Shown here one piece after another: positions 8,411 through 16,572 of a stretch of DNA of 49,464 bases. The position numbers were made by a program, and so were the translations under genes. Source of the stretch: a virus; the IMG/VR virus record IMGVR_UViG_3300025009_000152, positions 1 to 49,464 of that record; one strand, written 5' to 3'. The notes under the pieces are model-generated. The model saw only the letters and a program-made list of their open reading frames with translations, made no database searches and was not told where the DNA came from. Every line of letters starts with the position of its first letter. The stretch's first letter is position 1.

Positions 8411-8439
8411 AATGTATTACACATGTAACACAAAATCAA
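8411..8439 (-). promoter_or_regulatory. Leftward promoter with palindromic operator in its spacer
   Basis: On the minus strand, TTGATT (8439-8434), a 17-nt spacer and TACATT (8416-8411) form a plausible sigma-70 promoter about 75 nt before the gene starting at 8334. Within the spacer is the palindrome TTACA-CA-TGTAA (8417-8428). This placement fits repression by a dimeric regulator. Confidence 0.5.
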
Positions 8440-8505
8440 GAAAAAAATGCACTAGTGGAGAAAAAAAGTCCACATTACCTCAAACTCAACACCAAACCTA
8501 AAACA

Positions 8506-8540
8506 TTGCATTTTACGCAACAATCACGTAAAATACCTGT
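8506..8540 (+). promoter_or_regulatory. Promoter for a leaderless transcript, with embedded inverted repeat
   Basis: TTGCAT (8506-8511), a 17-nt spacer and TAAAAT (8529-8534) lie so close to the ATG at 8541 that transcription should start at or next to the initiation codon. The inverted repeat TTTTACG (8511-8517) / CGTAAAA (8527-8533) covers the spacer and -10 box. The 14-mer TTTTACGCAACAAT (8511-8524) recurs exactly, on the other strand, at 27648-27661. Confidence 0.55.
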
Positions 8541-8765
8541 ATGAACAAAGCCATACAACGAGCCCATCAACTAATTGACGCCATCCCATCGATCCCTGGT
8601 TACACCGGAGAGGAGGGCGAGATTATCATTACGATTGGCCAGCACAAAGGCTCGGCCCGGACCGTGGATGTCGTTTTCTCTACGGTCGAAAAACTCAGCC
8701 TGAACAACGGTTCTTTGCAACGTGTCAAGAAAAAAAGAATGAATATTGCGAATCTTGCAACGTAA
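8541..8765 (+). CDS. Small protein at the early/late boundary, probably leaderless
   Basis: A 74-residue protein with no ribosome-binding site. The -10 box of its promoter ends 6 nt before the ATG, so the mRNA is probably leaderless. The sequence is helix (AIQRAHQLIDAIPSI), then a beta-rich part (GEIIITIGQHKGSARTVDVVF), then a basic tail (VKKKRMNIANLAT). The basic tail and a promoter covered by an inverted repeat suggest a self-controlled regulator, possibly the late-gene switch, but no known DNA-binding fold is recognised. A second promoter starts 3 nt after its stop. Confidence 0.65.
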   Translation: MNKAIQRAHQLIDAIPSIPGYTGEEGEIIITIGQHKGSARTVDVVFSTVEKLSLNNGSLQRVKKKRMNIANLAT

Positions 8766-8767
8766 TG

Positions 8768-8796
8768 TTGTTATTTTTGCAACAATGATTTATACT
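8768..8796 (+). promoter_or_regulatory. Candidate late promoter
   Basis: TTGTTA (8768-8773), a 17-nt spacer and TATACT (8791-8796). The spacer contains GCAACAAT (8779-8786), an element shared with the promoters near 8.5, 27.65 and 38.0 kb. TGTTG (8767-8771) is mirrored by CAACA (8780-8784), giving a short inverted repeat. Transcripts would run into the intrinsic terminator at 8852-8893 before reaching the terminase genes. Confidence 0.55.
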
Positions 8797-8851
8797 CACC
8801 ACAATTTATAGGACTCCTGACGACTCCCACGTTGTTCCGGGACTCACCGTT

Positions 8852-8893
8852 AAAGGCTCCAGTTATGCATCGCGCATGGCTGGGGCCTTTTTT
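8852..8893 (+). terminator. Strong intrinsic terminator upstream of the terminase genes
   Basis: An 11-bp stem, AAAGGCTCCAG (8852-8862) / CTGGGGCCTTT (8880-8890) with one G-U pair, and a loop that itself contains ATGC...GCAT, followed by a TTTTTTATTTT tract. It sits about 50 nt after the candidate late promoter and 13 nt before the small terminase start. This is the layout of an attenuated or antiterminated leader, or of a small RNA gene of about 90 nt. Confidence 0.75.
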
Positions 8894-8905
8894 ATTTTGG
8901 GGAAT

Positions 8906-9523
8906 ATGGCAGCAAAAATCAAAGCAGATTGGGAGAAGGTCGCAGCCCATTACCGAGCAGGTAAAAGAACTCTGCGCGATATAGCCGAAGAATTTGGTAT
9001 CACCGAGGGCGCGATTCGCAAGCGGGCAAAAGCCGAGAGTTGGCCGCGAGATATCTCTGAACGGATTCAGGCGAAAGCCGATGACATAGTACGCAAGTCG
9101 TTAGTACGCAAAGGTACGATTGGGCCAACTGAAAGGGAAATTGAGGACGCGAACGCCAATAGCCAGGCCGAAATACGCACCGAGCAAATGGACCGTTCCA
9201 CAAACAATCGCCATGTGGTTGAGGCGATGCTTGATGAGTTGAAAATCCAAAACGCAAGCCTGGAAGAATTGAGCAAGCTCGGGGAATTGATGGCCGACCC
9301 GGAAGCGCGAGTTGATAAACTGTCAGAGATTTATCACAAGATAATCTCCTTCGGCGGCCGTGTTGACTCGGCAAAGAAACTTATCGAGTCGTGGACAAAA
9401 GCGATGGAAAGTGAATGCAGAGCTTACGGGATTGCCGACAAGAGCGCCCCACAGCAAGGCCGTGGCTTGTCTGATATGTCCACCGACGACCTTATGTCAA
9501 TAATTGGTGCGGCGAATGGCTAA
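8906..9523 (+). CDS. Terminase small subunit
   Basis: A 205-residue small terminase, which recognises the packaging site and hands DNA to the large subunit. The N-terminus forms a helix-turn-helix (YRAGKRTLRDIAEEFGITEG, residues ~14-33, followed by AIRKRA). The centre is a long helical oligomerisation region. The start at 8906 follows TTGGGGAA; the earlier in-frame ATG at 8876 lies inside the terminator stem. Its 3' end overlaps the large-subunit start by 8 nt, and the large subunit confirms the role. Confidence 0.88.
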   Translation: MAAKIKADWEKVAAHYRAGKRTLRDIAEEFGITEGAIRKRAKAESWPRDISERIQAKADDIVRKSLVRKGTIGPTEREIEDANANSQAEIRTEQMDRSTNNRHVVEAMLDELKIQNASLEELSKLGELMADPEARVDKLSEIYHKIISFGGRVDSAKKLIESWTKAMESECRAYGIADKSAPQQGRGLSDMSTDDLMSIIGAANG

Positions 9524-11105
9524 AGTCACTCGCCAAGAAGCAGCCGCCGAACTCCTCAGGCGCAAACGTGCCAAAGATTCCCTGCTCGATTATTCAAAAT
9601 TCATTGATATCCCCGGGGTGCCGGTCGATGACGACGAAAGTCAGTGGGAGTTGGCCCCGGTAGAAACCGGCATAGCCGACCACCATGCGCTGATCATGTC
9701 AGTTTTCGAGAGAGTGGTGAGCGGCGAGATTCCCCGCGCTATGTTCTTCCTGCCTCCAGGGTCGGCAAAATCAACGTTTGGTTCAGTCGTTGCCCCCACA
9801 TGGATCATGGGGAAAATCCCCAACTACAAAATAATCCTTGCTTCATACGGTTCTGACCTCGCCAAGAAACACGGCAGGCGGGCGCGACAGATCGTCAGGA
9901 GCAAGAAGTTTCAACACGTATTCGGCACAACCATTTCAAGCGATACCGGCGCCGCCGATTTCTGGGCCATCGACAACGGCTCGGAATATATGAGTGGCGG
10001 CATTCTCTCGGGCATCACCGGAAACCGCTGTAACCTGCTCATCATCGACGACCCGGTTAAGGGTCGCGAGGAAGCCGATAGCGAGACGATTCAGAAAAAG
10101 ACATGGGGAGCATACCAGGACGATCTTCGAACACGCCTCGTTCCGGGTGGCGCTGAAATCATCATCCAAACCAGATGGAGCGAAAACGACCTGTCGGGAA
10201 AAATCCTGCCTGAAAATTACGATGGCGAGACAGGTTTGATCGACTGCCGCGACGGTCGGCAATGGTATGTGGTCTGCATCCCGGCACAGTGTGAGCGCAA
10301 TGATGACCCGCTGGGCCGAAAAATAGGAGATTATCTCTGGCCTGAGTGGTTCACACCGGAACATTTTGAAGGATTTAAAACGCAGGTCAGGACATGGAGT
10401 GCCCTGTTTCAGCAGCGTCCGCAACCGCCGCAAGGCACGTTCTTTCAACGTGATTGGTTTCAGCGATATCGTATTGGCGAGCAGCCGACGCAACTGAATC
10501 ACTACATGACTTCAGACCATGCCCCAGGAGGCGAGGACCACAACGACTATAACTGTTTCCGGATGTGGGGGGTTGATTCGACCGGCGATCTCTGGTTGCG
10601 AACTGGCGGGTTCAGGGCGCAGGAGACTATCGATAAGTCGATTGATAAAGCTCTGGTGATGATCAAGTCACACAAGCCATTTGCCTGGTTTCCGGAGGAT
10701 GACAACAACTGGAAGGCTGTCAGTGGTTTTGTCGGACGGTCAATGATCGAGAAAAAGATATTCTGCAGGATTGAGCCGGTATCTCCGCACGGCAAGGACA
10801 AACCAACCAAAGCCCAGCCTTTCCAAGCTATGGCGGCAATGGGCAGGGTGCATATCCCTGAAGGGCCGGAAGGCGATGCGGTAATTGACCAATATCTCAG
10901 ATTCCCAACTGGTGCAAATGACGATGAGGTTGACGCAGCCTCCATCATTGGCCGGGTAATCGATGAGGCGCACCCGGCAGTGCTTAAGGCGCCGAAAGAG
11001 ATACCGAAGACCACGGCGCAAGAGGATTTCGATATCGTGTTTGGCAACAAGAAATCCAGGGCGAGAAATTTAGACGATGCTTTCCCGGCATCATCGGGGA
11101 TGTGA
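9516..11105 (+). CDS. Terminase large subunit (packaging ATPase-nuclease)
   Basis: A 529-residue packaging motor. The N-terminal ATPase has a Walker-A-like PPGSAKST near residues 80-87 (residue 84 region), and a Walker B LLIIDDP near residue 178. The sensor region IIIQTRWSENDL is near residue 222. The C-terminal RNase-H-like nuclease shows the first acidic motif in MTSDHAPGGEDHND near residue 333 and a later acidic motif GANDDEVDAASI near residue 470. The start at 9516 overlaps the small subunit. Downstream genes follow the usual packaging, portal, scaffold, capsid order. Confidence 0.94.
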   Translation: MAKVTRQEAAAELLRRKRAKDSLLDYSKFIDIPGVPVDDDESQWELAPVETGIADHHALIMSVFERVVSGEIPRAMFFLPPGSAKSTFGSVVAPTWIMGKIPNYKIILASYGSDLAKKHGRRARQIVRSKKFQHVFGTTISSDTGAADFWAIDNGSEYMSGGILSGITGNRCNLLIIDDPVKGREEADSETIQKKTWGAYQDDLRTRLVPGGAEIIIQTRWSENDLSGKILPENYDGETGLIDCRDGRQWYVVCIPAQCERNDDPLGRKIGDYLWPEWFTPEHFEGFKTQVRTWSALFQQRPQPPQGTFFQRDWFQRYRIGEQPTQLNHYMTSDHAPGGEDHNDYNCFRMWGVDSTGDLWLRTGGFRAQETIDKSIDKALVMIKSHKPFAWFPEDDNNWKAVSGFVGRSMIEKKIFCRIEPVSPHGKDKPTKAQPFQAMAAMGRVHIPEGPEGDAVIDQYLRFPTGANDDEVDAASIIGRVIDEAHPAVLKAPKEIPKTTAQEDFDIVFGNKKSRARNLDDAFPASSGM

Positions 11106-11392
11106 TGACTACAGAAATACTCTGGTTCATTTTGGCAATGAGCGCAATGAGCGGGCTCATCGCCATTCTCTCGGCACTCGTTACTGGTTACCTCGTCTCC
11201 AGGAGCAAGCGCGAGAGCCATGAGGCGCTATTTCCGAAACAAATCAAGCGCGGGAAAGGGCCAATAGTTATCGACGAATTTGCCTCAGAAACCAAGCATG
11301 ACAACGAGGATGGATTGCCGCCGATCGTGAAGCAGATGAATGAACGGATGGGCGCGGCGTTGGCTATGGAAGGATTGAGGAAGGAGAAATAA
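11105..11392 (+). CDS. Small single-span membrane protein in the packaging operon
   Basis: A 95-residue protein with one N-terminal transmembrane helix (ILWFILAMSAMSGLIAILSA, residues ~5-24, running to about 30). A basic cytoplasmic stretch (SRSKRESHEALFPKQIKRGK) follows, then an acidic tail. It starts at TGATG, overlapping the terminase stop by one base. The function is unknown. Membrane proteins in this position are uncommon; it could tether packaging complexes or act in early lysis control. Confidence 0.75.
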   Translation: MTTEILWFILAMSAMSGLIAILSALVTGYLVSRSKRESHEALFPKQIKRGKGPIVIDEFASETKHDNEDGLPPIVKQMNERMGAALAMEGLRKEK

Positions 11393-11718
11393 TGGCTGAC
11401 GTAATTTGCCCAAATTGCAATGAGCGATTCCACTCGACAACCGACCGCTATAATCCCGACCTGCCGCCGAATGGCTCAATGTTCAGGCTCAAACAGCAAT
11501 ACGTCGAAAATGGCTGGTCATCGTTCATCGAGGATGAATCAACCATTCAAGATAACCTGATTTGCCCGGAGTGCGGTGGATCGTATCGCGAAGGAAACCC
11601 GGCGCGGGTGCGAATTGATGCGGAGCAATATGCCGATGAGATGGGGCGGAAGGAATGGGCGGGGAATGAGTACACAGCAGTTGAGCCAAAGAAACCAGGC
11701 AGACCGAGGAAGAATTAA
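11392..11718 (+). CDS. Zinc-ribbon protein with AT-hook-like tail
   Basis: A 108-residue protein with two CxxC pairs (CPNC near residue 6 and CPEC near residue 59), forming a zinc ribbon. The C-terminus PKKPGRPRKN matches an AT-hook core (GRPRK) that binds the minor groove of AT-rich DNA. The start is TAATG with AAGGAG upstream. It lies between terminase and portal, so a DNA-packaging accessory role is reasonable but unproven. Confidence 0.75.
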   Translation: MADVICPNCNERFHSTTDRYNPDLPPNGSMFRLKQQYVENGWSSFIEDESTIQDNLICPECGGSYREGNPARVRIDAEQYADEMGRKEWAGNEYTAVEPKKPGRPRKN

Positions 11719-13584
11719 ATGGAAAAGTGGACACTCTCAAATCTCCCGCCAGAAGGCCATCCAGACGTAGGCCGCTGGTTCTGGGACAATTGTTTTATGG
11801 TGTCCGAGGCCGAGAAAGAGAGGCTGTTACTCAAAGAACGCTGGCAGGAAAACCACAGGATATGGCGAGGTGGCGCAGTACAGCGGTCCTTACGAAATAA
11901 ACATGCTGTAACGGCCAACCTCATTTTCAGCAACGTCCAGCGCACCGTCGCCAACCTCACCGCAAAAAACCCTGCAGCTGAAGTCGTTTCTCTTGATGGA
12001 GGATATCAGGTTGACCAGGAAGGACAACCATTGCTCGACCCCAAGACCGGCGAGCCGATCCCCGACGATTCCGACAAGAAAGTCACCGTCCGCATGAAAG
12101 ACTGGTGGAACACCACCGAGCAGATAAACGTCCTCGTTGACTCAGCGCTTGGCATGGAGATATACGGCACCACCATCGAGAAGGGCGTGTATGACTCTCA
12201 CTACAGTGAGTGTTCCGTGGTGGTCATAGACCCGTACAGTTATGTCATCGCCCCCGGCAACTGGTTATCGCCCAACGACGCGCCTTATGTCGGCATGGCC
12301 ACGGCGATACGCCCCGATGCCGTTGAATCGATGTTCGACCTCGAACCAGGCAGTGTCAATGTCGATGAGGTTTATTCAATTCTCGGGGAGGAGCGCGAAG
12401 AGAACCGCCCGCAACCAACCAAGAGTGCCAGCGCCTCGATGTACGGCAGCAAGACCATGCATCCCCGCGCCAACTCCAAGGGGGGTGAGGACAGGGCGTT
12501 GGTCGTTGAATTGTTCGTGCGGGACAACAGCATGGAGCCGATGACAGACGAGTCTGGAGCCCCGGTACTCGCAGAAGATGGCATCACTCCGAAGCAGCGG
12601 AAAAAGTATCCTGGCGGGATACGGATGATAACCATGGCAAACGGCGGAGATCTGGTTTGCGCCGACATGCCGAACCCGAACGTTAATCCTGAACTGTCTC
12701 GCGAGGAACAATCCAACACCTATTTGTACGATCATTTCCCGTACTCTACCGCAGTTTCATATCGCGATCCGGCCAGCCCATGGGGTTTCTCCGCAGCCGA
12801 GCAGGTAGGCGATTTGGCCGAGAAGATCAGCGAGCTTTTAAGCAGGATGTATCGCTACCTGGCTAGGGTAATGCTGCCGCCGTTGGTGCTCCCGCAAGAT
12901 ACCGGGCTCACAGAGGATGATGTCAATAATAATCCCGGGCTGATTCTCACCCCTATAACTGGGAATGCTGGCGCAGGTATCCACTACATCGATGTGCCGA
13001 GCCTACCGGCAGACACTACCAGGCTCATCGAGATGCTGACCGGCATGTTCGACAGAGTTTACCAGATCGAAGACGCCGACCGGGGCGACACGCCGAACAG
13101 AATTGTCGCAGCATCCGCAATCGTTGCCTTACAGGAACGCAACCAAGTCCTGATGCGTCACAAGATCCGGATGGTTGATTACCTCATCCGGCAGCGCGGA
13201 CGCATGGCAATTTCCTTCTTCCAGAATTTCGGCGTCACTACCGACCCCATCAAGGTTGACGATTCCGTGACCGGCATTCGCGGCCTTGACCTCATCGGGC
13301 GCAAGTTCCAGTACGTGGTGGAATCAGGTTCGACCATTACCCAGACATCTCTTGAGGTGAAAGAGCAAGCAATAGACCTGTTCGACAAGGGCGCAATCGA
13401 CTCTCAAGCACTCCTTGAAACCATGAATTTCCCCAACTGGCGGGCAATCGTAGAGCGCATGGCTGAATCAGGCGATGCGCTTGACCAGGCCGCGAAAATC
13501 TTTATCGACGCAGGCGTACCACAAGAAACAATCGTGCAACTAATGGAGTTTGCACGGCAACCCCAAACAGGCGCTACCGCCTAA
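11719..13584 (+). CDS. Portal protein
   Basis: A 621-residue protein in the canonical place between terminase and scaffold. It has the long alpha/beta portal core, including a conserved-looking block (NLIFSNVQRTVANLTAKNPA near residues 67-86) and a long central stem/crown region with EQVGDLAEKISELLSRMYRYL near residues 361-381. A helical C-terminus follows from about residue 450. It would form the dodecameric ring at the capsid vertex through which DNA enters and leaves. The start abuts the upstream stop directly. Family assignment rests on size, order and pattern rather than on a single motif. Confidence 0.85.
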   Translation: MEKWTLSNLPPEGHPDVGRWFWDNCFMVSEAEKERLLLKERWQENHRIWRGGAVQRSLRNKHAVTANLIFSNVQRTVANLTAKNPAAEVVSLDGGYQVDQEGQPLLDPKTGEPIPDDSDKKVTVRMKDWWNTTEQINVLVDSALGMEIYGTTIEKGVYDSHYSECSVVVIDPYSYVIAPGNWLSPNDAPYVGMATAIRPDAVESMFDLEPGSVNVDEVYSILGEEREENRPQPTKSASASMYGSKTMHPRANSKGGEDRALVVELFVRDNSMEPMTDESGAPVLAEDGITPKQRKKYPGGIRMITMANGGDLVCADMPNPNVNPELSREEQSNTYLYDHFPYSTAVSYRDPASPWGFSAAEQVGDLAEKISELLSRMYRYLARVMLPPLVLPQDTGLTEDDVNNNPGLILTPITGNAGAGIHYIDVPSLPADTTRLIEMLTGMFDRVYQIEDADRGDTPNRIVAASAIVALQERNQVLMRHKIRMVDYLIRQRGRMAISFFQNFGVTTDPIKVDDSVTGIRGLDLIGRKFQYVVESGSTITQTSLEVKEQAIDLFDKGAIDSQALLETMNFPNWRAIVERMAESGDALDQAAKIFIDAGVPQETIVQLMEFARQPQTGATA

Positions 13585-13594
13585 AGGATGAGAA

Positions 13595-14065
13595 ATGAGT
13601 ACAACTGACCAACTTGTAGCTGTCGGCGGTGGCAATCCTGTTATCCCGCTCGATACCGACGCCCTGCTTGCCGCGAACAGTGACAAGCGCGTTGCCTCAC
13701 AGAAAGCCGTTAAAGGTTATATCGACACCCAGCTTGACGGATTTTTAACACCTGAAGGCTTGGTATTCCCTGAGTCAATCGTCACAGCGTCAGGTGCCTT
13801 ACCTGATGATTCGTTTGTCCAGTTGAACCTTGCGTCGGCGGGCCTTGCCATGACTCTTGCCACACCCACTAAAGGCCGCTTCCTGGTCATTACCCAGATC
13901 GACGCAGGCACCCACGGCCATACCGTAACTCTCGGCGCGGGAACCTGGGACGGGACGAACGACGTGGCGACATTCAACGCCCCCGGCGAAACGCTCGTGG
14001 TGTTTGGTGTGTCGAATACTCGCTTTGTCATCGTCGAGAACATCGGCTCAGTGGCCTTCAGTTAA
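13595..14065 (+). CDS. Beta-rich virion protein, possible head decoration
   Basis: A 156-residue protein preceded by AAAGGATGAG. The N-terminal stretch DTDALLAANSDKRVASQKAV resembles the short helical repeats that precede beta-structured domains in tail fibres. The remainder (residues ~55-156) is a glycine/threonine/valine-rich beta domain. It sits between portal and scaffold, which suggests a capsid-associated or decoration protein. A fibre-like role is the alternative. Confidence 0.65.
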   Translation: MSTTDQLVAVGGGNPVIPLDTDALLAANSDKRVASQKAVKGYIDTQLDGFLTPEGLVFPESIVTASGALPDDSFVQLNLASAGLAMTLATPTKGRFLVITQIDAGTHGHTVTLGAGTWDGTNDVATFNAPGETLVVFGVSNTRFVIVENIGSVAFS

Positions 14066-14067
14066 TC

Positions 14068-14355
14068 ATGCCACTTTATTCCTACCGCTGTAACTGCGGC
14101 AAAGAGCAAGACCAGTTTTTCAAGATAGCCGAGAAACCTGACACGGTTCCGTGCAAATGCGGCGGGCAGGCCAGAAAGGTTCTCTCGGCAGGATTGGTCA
14201 TCGGTGACGACATGCCCGCATGGATGCGTCACCCGGAAGCGCTCGGATGCCTGCAATGCAGCGGTGATAAAAACAAGATTAAAACGAGAAGCGATTACAA
14301 CCGCTATCTCAAAAAAAACAATATCGTCGAGCAGTCAACGCGGCGAGAAATTTAG
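14068..14355 (+). CDS. FmdB-type zinc-ribbon protein
   Basis: A 95-residue protein beginning MPLYSYRCNCGKEQDQFFKI, the hallmark of FmdB-family zinc ribbons. A second pair, CKCGG, lies near residues 28-32, and a further CLQCSG pair near residue 60. FmdB domains are found in phage head operons and in bacterial regulators; here, between portal and scaffold, it may be an assembly factor. It starts 3 nt after the upstream stop. Confidence 0.85.
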   Translation: MPLYSYRCNCGKEQDQFFKIAEKPDTVPCKCGGQARKVLSAGLVIGDDMPAWMRHPEALGCLQCSGDKNKIKTRSDYNRYLKKNNIVEQSTRREI

Positions 14356-14391
14356 TCGGGTAGCCCGAGAGGTCCGATAAAGGAAAACACA

Positions 14392-15177
14392 ATGGAAGAC
14401 GAAAATAAAGTACCGGCAGGCTCGATCCCTATGAATCCCGTAGCGGAATCCGTAGCGGACAATCAAGAGGCGCCGAAAGAAGAGGTCAAGGTTGAAGCGG
14501 AAGCCCCCAAAGAGGATAAGCAGGAAGCCAAACCTGACGAGAGTATAGCCAAACTCGAAGCGATGTTGCAGGCCAGTCAATCAATGATCGGCAAACAGAG
14601 TTCCGAGATTGGCGCACTGCGGGCCAAGTTTGAGGAAATGACCAGACAGCCAGCAGGGCCGAGTGAGGACGAATTGCTCAACGATCTGTATCAAAAAATG
14701 GATTCAGGTGAAATTGGTATCGCTGAAGGGATGCAACAAGCCCTGGCGATCAATTCCAACCGCACGGCGTCAACGGTTATGAGCCAGTTGAGCCAGCAGC
14801 AGCAGCAGAGCGAGATTGCCAAGATCCAGGGGAAATTTCTTCAGGAAAACCCTGATTATGAGGCAACATTGCAAAGCGGCGTGTTGAAGCCATACCTGGA
14901 TGCAGATCCTCTTGCCGATGAGTACACCGCTTTTCATAAGTTCAAGGCCGATGAGCGGATTAAGACCATCCAACAGGAGTACGAGCAAAAGGTTCTCGCG
15001 GCGAAAGAAGAAGGGGCGAAACTCGCCAAAGGTGCCGAGTCTGCCGGCAAGGTTCTTGGCAAGCAAGGCAGCACGGCGATGGCTCCGACAGTCAATAAAC
15101 CATTCAAAAACACGCAAGAGGCCACCGCAGCAATGATGCAGACTCTGCAGGCGATGCGGGCGGCCAAAGCCCAATAA
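14392..15177 (+). CDS. Capsid scaffolding protein
   Basis: A 261-residue hydrophilic, mostly alpha-helical protein rich in Glu, Lys, Gln and Ala. The N-terminal 50 residues are disordered and acidic, followed by coiled-coil-like segments (SIAKLEAMLQASQSMIGKQS, residues ~49-68) and a polyglutamine patch. The basic alanine-rich C-terminus (MMQTLQAMRAAKAQ) is typical of the coat-binding end of scaffolds. It lies directly before the major capsid gene with an AAAGGAAAAC site. It should be absent from mature virions. Confidence 0.85.
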   Translation: MEDENKVPAGSIPMNPVAESVADNQEAPKEEVKVEAEAPKEDKQEAKPDESIAKLEAMLQASQSMIGKQSSEIGALRAKFEEMTRQPAGPSEDELLNDLYQKMDSGEIGIAEGMQQALAINSNRTASTVMSQLSQQQQQSEIAKIQGKFLQENPDYEATLQSGVLKPYLDADPLADEYTAFHKFKADERIKTIQQEYEQKVLAAKEEGAKLAKGAESAGKVLGKQGSTAMAPTVNKPFKNTQEATAAMMQTLQAMRAAKAQ

Positions 15178-15187
15178 GAGGTAACTC

Positions 15188-16132
15188 ATGGCTTTTACAA
15201 TCGACGAACTTAATGCTTTGACGAACACTTACGTACTCGGTCAGCCTACAGACGTGTACTTCACCACCAATGCACTGCTCATGAAGCTCATGAACAGCAA
15301 ACGCTCTGCAGACGGCGGTAAATATGTTGACTGCCCGTTGGAGCATGGGGCCGCGCATACCGGCGTTTACGGTAATACCACCGTCATTCCGACGACCAAG
15401 ACCGAAACCCATAACAAGGCCTATTTCCCGTGGGGCGGCTACTTCGCAGCTCAGACGGTGGATTTGACCGACCGCGTACAGAACAACGGCGAGGCGGCTA
15501 TCGTCAATCTGGTTGCGGCAAAGTTCGCCAACATGAACAAGTCCATCAAGAAGAAGATGGGTGCCGGCATTTATCTCAACGATGTGGTCGGCGGTGTTCA
15601 GGGCTTTGCCGGGCTCGCAGCCCTGTTCAGTACCGTCACCTCGACCGCATACGGCGGGATCAAGCAGGATGACGTGTCCTTGTGGGCCGCAAACAACAGT
15701 TCGACCGCCACCGTTGGCAACTTCAAGGGCTTCCAGGCTATCCGTCTGCCGGCCATTGTCGACACCACCAACGAAGGAATGCCCGACCTGTATATGACCA
15801 CTCAGGCCATCAAAGATGGTTTTGAGGCTTCCTTGCAGGCGCAGGTTCGTTACAGCGATGCGACCCTCGCCCTGAAAGGCTTCTCCAACGTCATGTTCGA
15901 CGGCGCCCCGGTTGTAGCAGACCTGAACCAGACGGCCAGCTACGTTGATGCACTCAACACCAGGATGCTGGAGTTCGTTTCCCATAAGGATTTCGATTTT
16001 ACTACGCCGAAATGGGAAGCCGACCGCACACAGCCGGACATCTGGACCGCCTCGATCCGTTGGGTTGGTCAGATTTGTTGTAAGCATCGCAAGGCTCACT
16101 CCCGGTTCACCGCAGTATCGGCCCCGGCGTAA
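15188..16132 (+). CDS. Major capsid protein
   Basis: A 314-residue protein immediately after the scaffold gene, with AAGAGGTAAC upstream. Its length, balanced composition and alternating helix/beta pattern fit an HK97-fold coat protein. Recognisable parts are an N-terminal arm, a spine-helix-like stretch (GEAAIVNLVAAKFANMNKSI near residues 105-124) and a C-terminal P-domain-like region. A perfect 11-bp hairpin follows 12 nt after the stop and may stabilise or punctuate this abundant message. Confidence 0.88.
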   Translation: MAFTIDELNALTNTYVLGQPTDVYFTTNALLMKLMNSKRSADGGKYVDCPLEHGAAHTGVYGNTTVIPTTKTETHNKAYFPWGGYFAAQTVDLTDRVQNNGEAAIVNLVAAKFANMNKSIKKKMGAGIYLNDVVGGVQGFAGLAALFSTVTSTAYGGIKQDDVSLWAANNSSTATVGNFKGFQAIRLPAIVDTTNEGMPDLYMTTQAIKDGFEASLQAQVRYSDATLALKGFSNVMFDGAPVVADLNQTASYVDALNTRMLEFVSHKDFDFTTPKWEADRTQPDIWTASIRWVGQICCKHRKAHSRFTAVSAPA

Positions 16133-16144
16133 GCTATTTTAATC

Positions 16145-16173
16145 TTCCGGTACTGTTCATAGCAGTACCGGAA
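16145..16173 (+). other. Perfect hairpin after the major capsid gene
   Basis: TTCCGGTACTG / CAGTACCGGAA is an 11-bp stem with a 7-nt loop. There is no U-tract, so efficient intrinsic termination is unlikely. A 3'-end protecting or RNA-processing hairpin that raises capsid mRNA relative to downstream messages is more likely. Confidence 0.65.
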
Positions 16174-16200
16174 CAGCACTCAACTATTGAGGTAACACAC

Positions 16201-16551
16201 ATGATAATAGTACCCTTTGCAATACCCGCAGGCACAGGTGCAGGTGCTCTTTATATCCCCGTACCGGCAGACATGACCGTTGTCGGATTTGCCGTAACTC
16301 CGTCCGGAGTCACCGGCTCTGTCTCTACTGTGTCGGTTTTGAGCGGCTCCACCACCATGGGCACCGCGGTTCTTGCCACCGACACCGCAGCAGGAGCAAT
16401 CATCAGCGCCACCATGAGTGCCACTCTTGCCACCCGCAAAACCAAAGTGACGGCAACCGTGCCGCTGAAAGTCTCGGTAGATGCGCGGAGTAACAGCGTG
16501 GCTATCTTCGGCTCTGTCTTCCTGGATGAGTTCGCTCTTCAGCGCGACTAA
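16201..16551 (+). CDS. Small beta-rich head protein
   Basis: A 116-residue protein very rich in Thr, Val, Ala, Ser and Gly, read as one beta-sandwich-like domain. It starts after TTGAGGTAAC. The position right behind the major capsid gene and the composition suggest a decoration or head-stabilising protein. There are no catalytic motifs. An 8-bp perfect hairpin follows its stop at 16573-16601. Confidence 0.7.
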   Translation: MIIVPFAIPAGTGAGALYIPVPADMTVVGFAVTPSGVTGSVSTVSVLSGSTTMGTAVLATDTAAGAIISATMSATLATRKTKVTATVPLKVSVDARSNSVAIFGSVFLDEFALQRD

Positions 16552-16572
16552 ATCAGCAATCAAATCTTTCCC

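Noticed and set aside
8335-8439. Longer N-terminus for the 314-aa leftward protein
   Set aside because: It would overlap the candidate promoter, and the internal start at 8334 has a much better ribosome site.
8876-8905. Upstream in-frame ATG for the small terminase
   Set aside because: It lies within the terminator stem and lacks a ribosome site, whereas 8906 has GGGGAA in place.
15104-16099. Long leftward frame opposite the major capsid gene
   Set aside because: It is fully antisense to a well-supported capsid gene, with no ribosome site or promoter; a by-product of codon bias.
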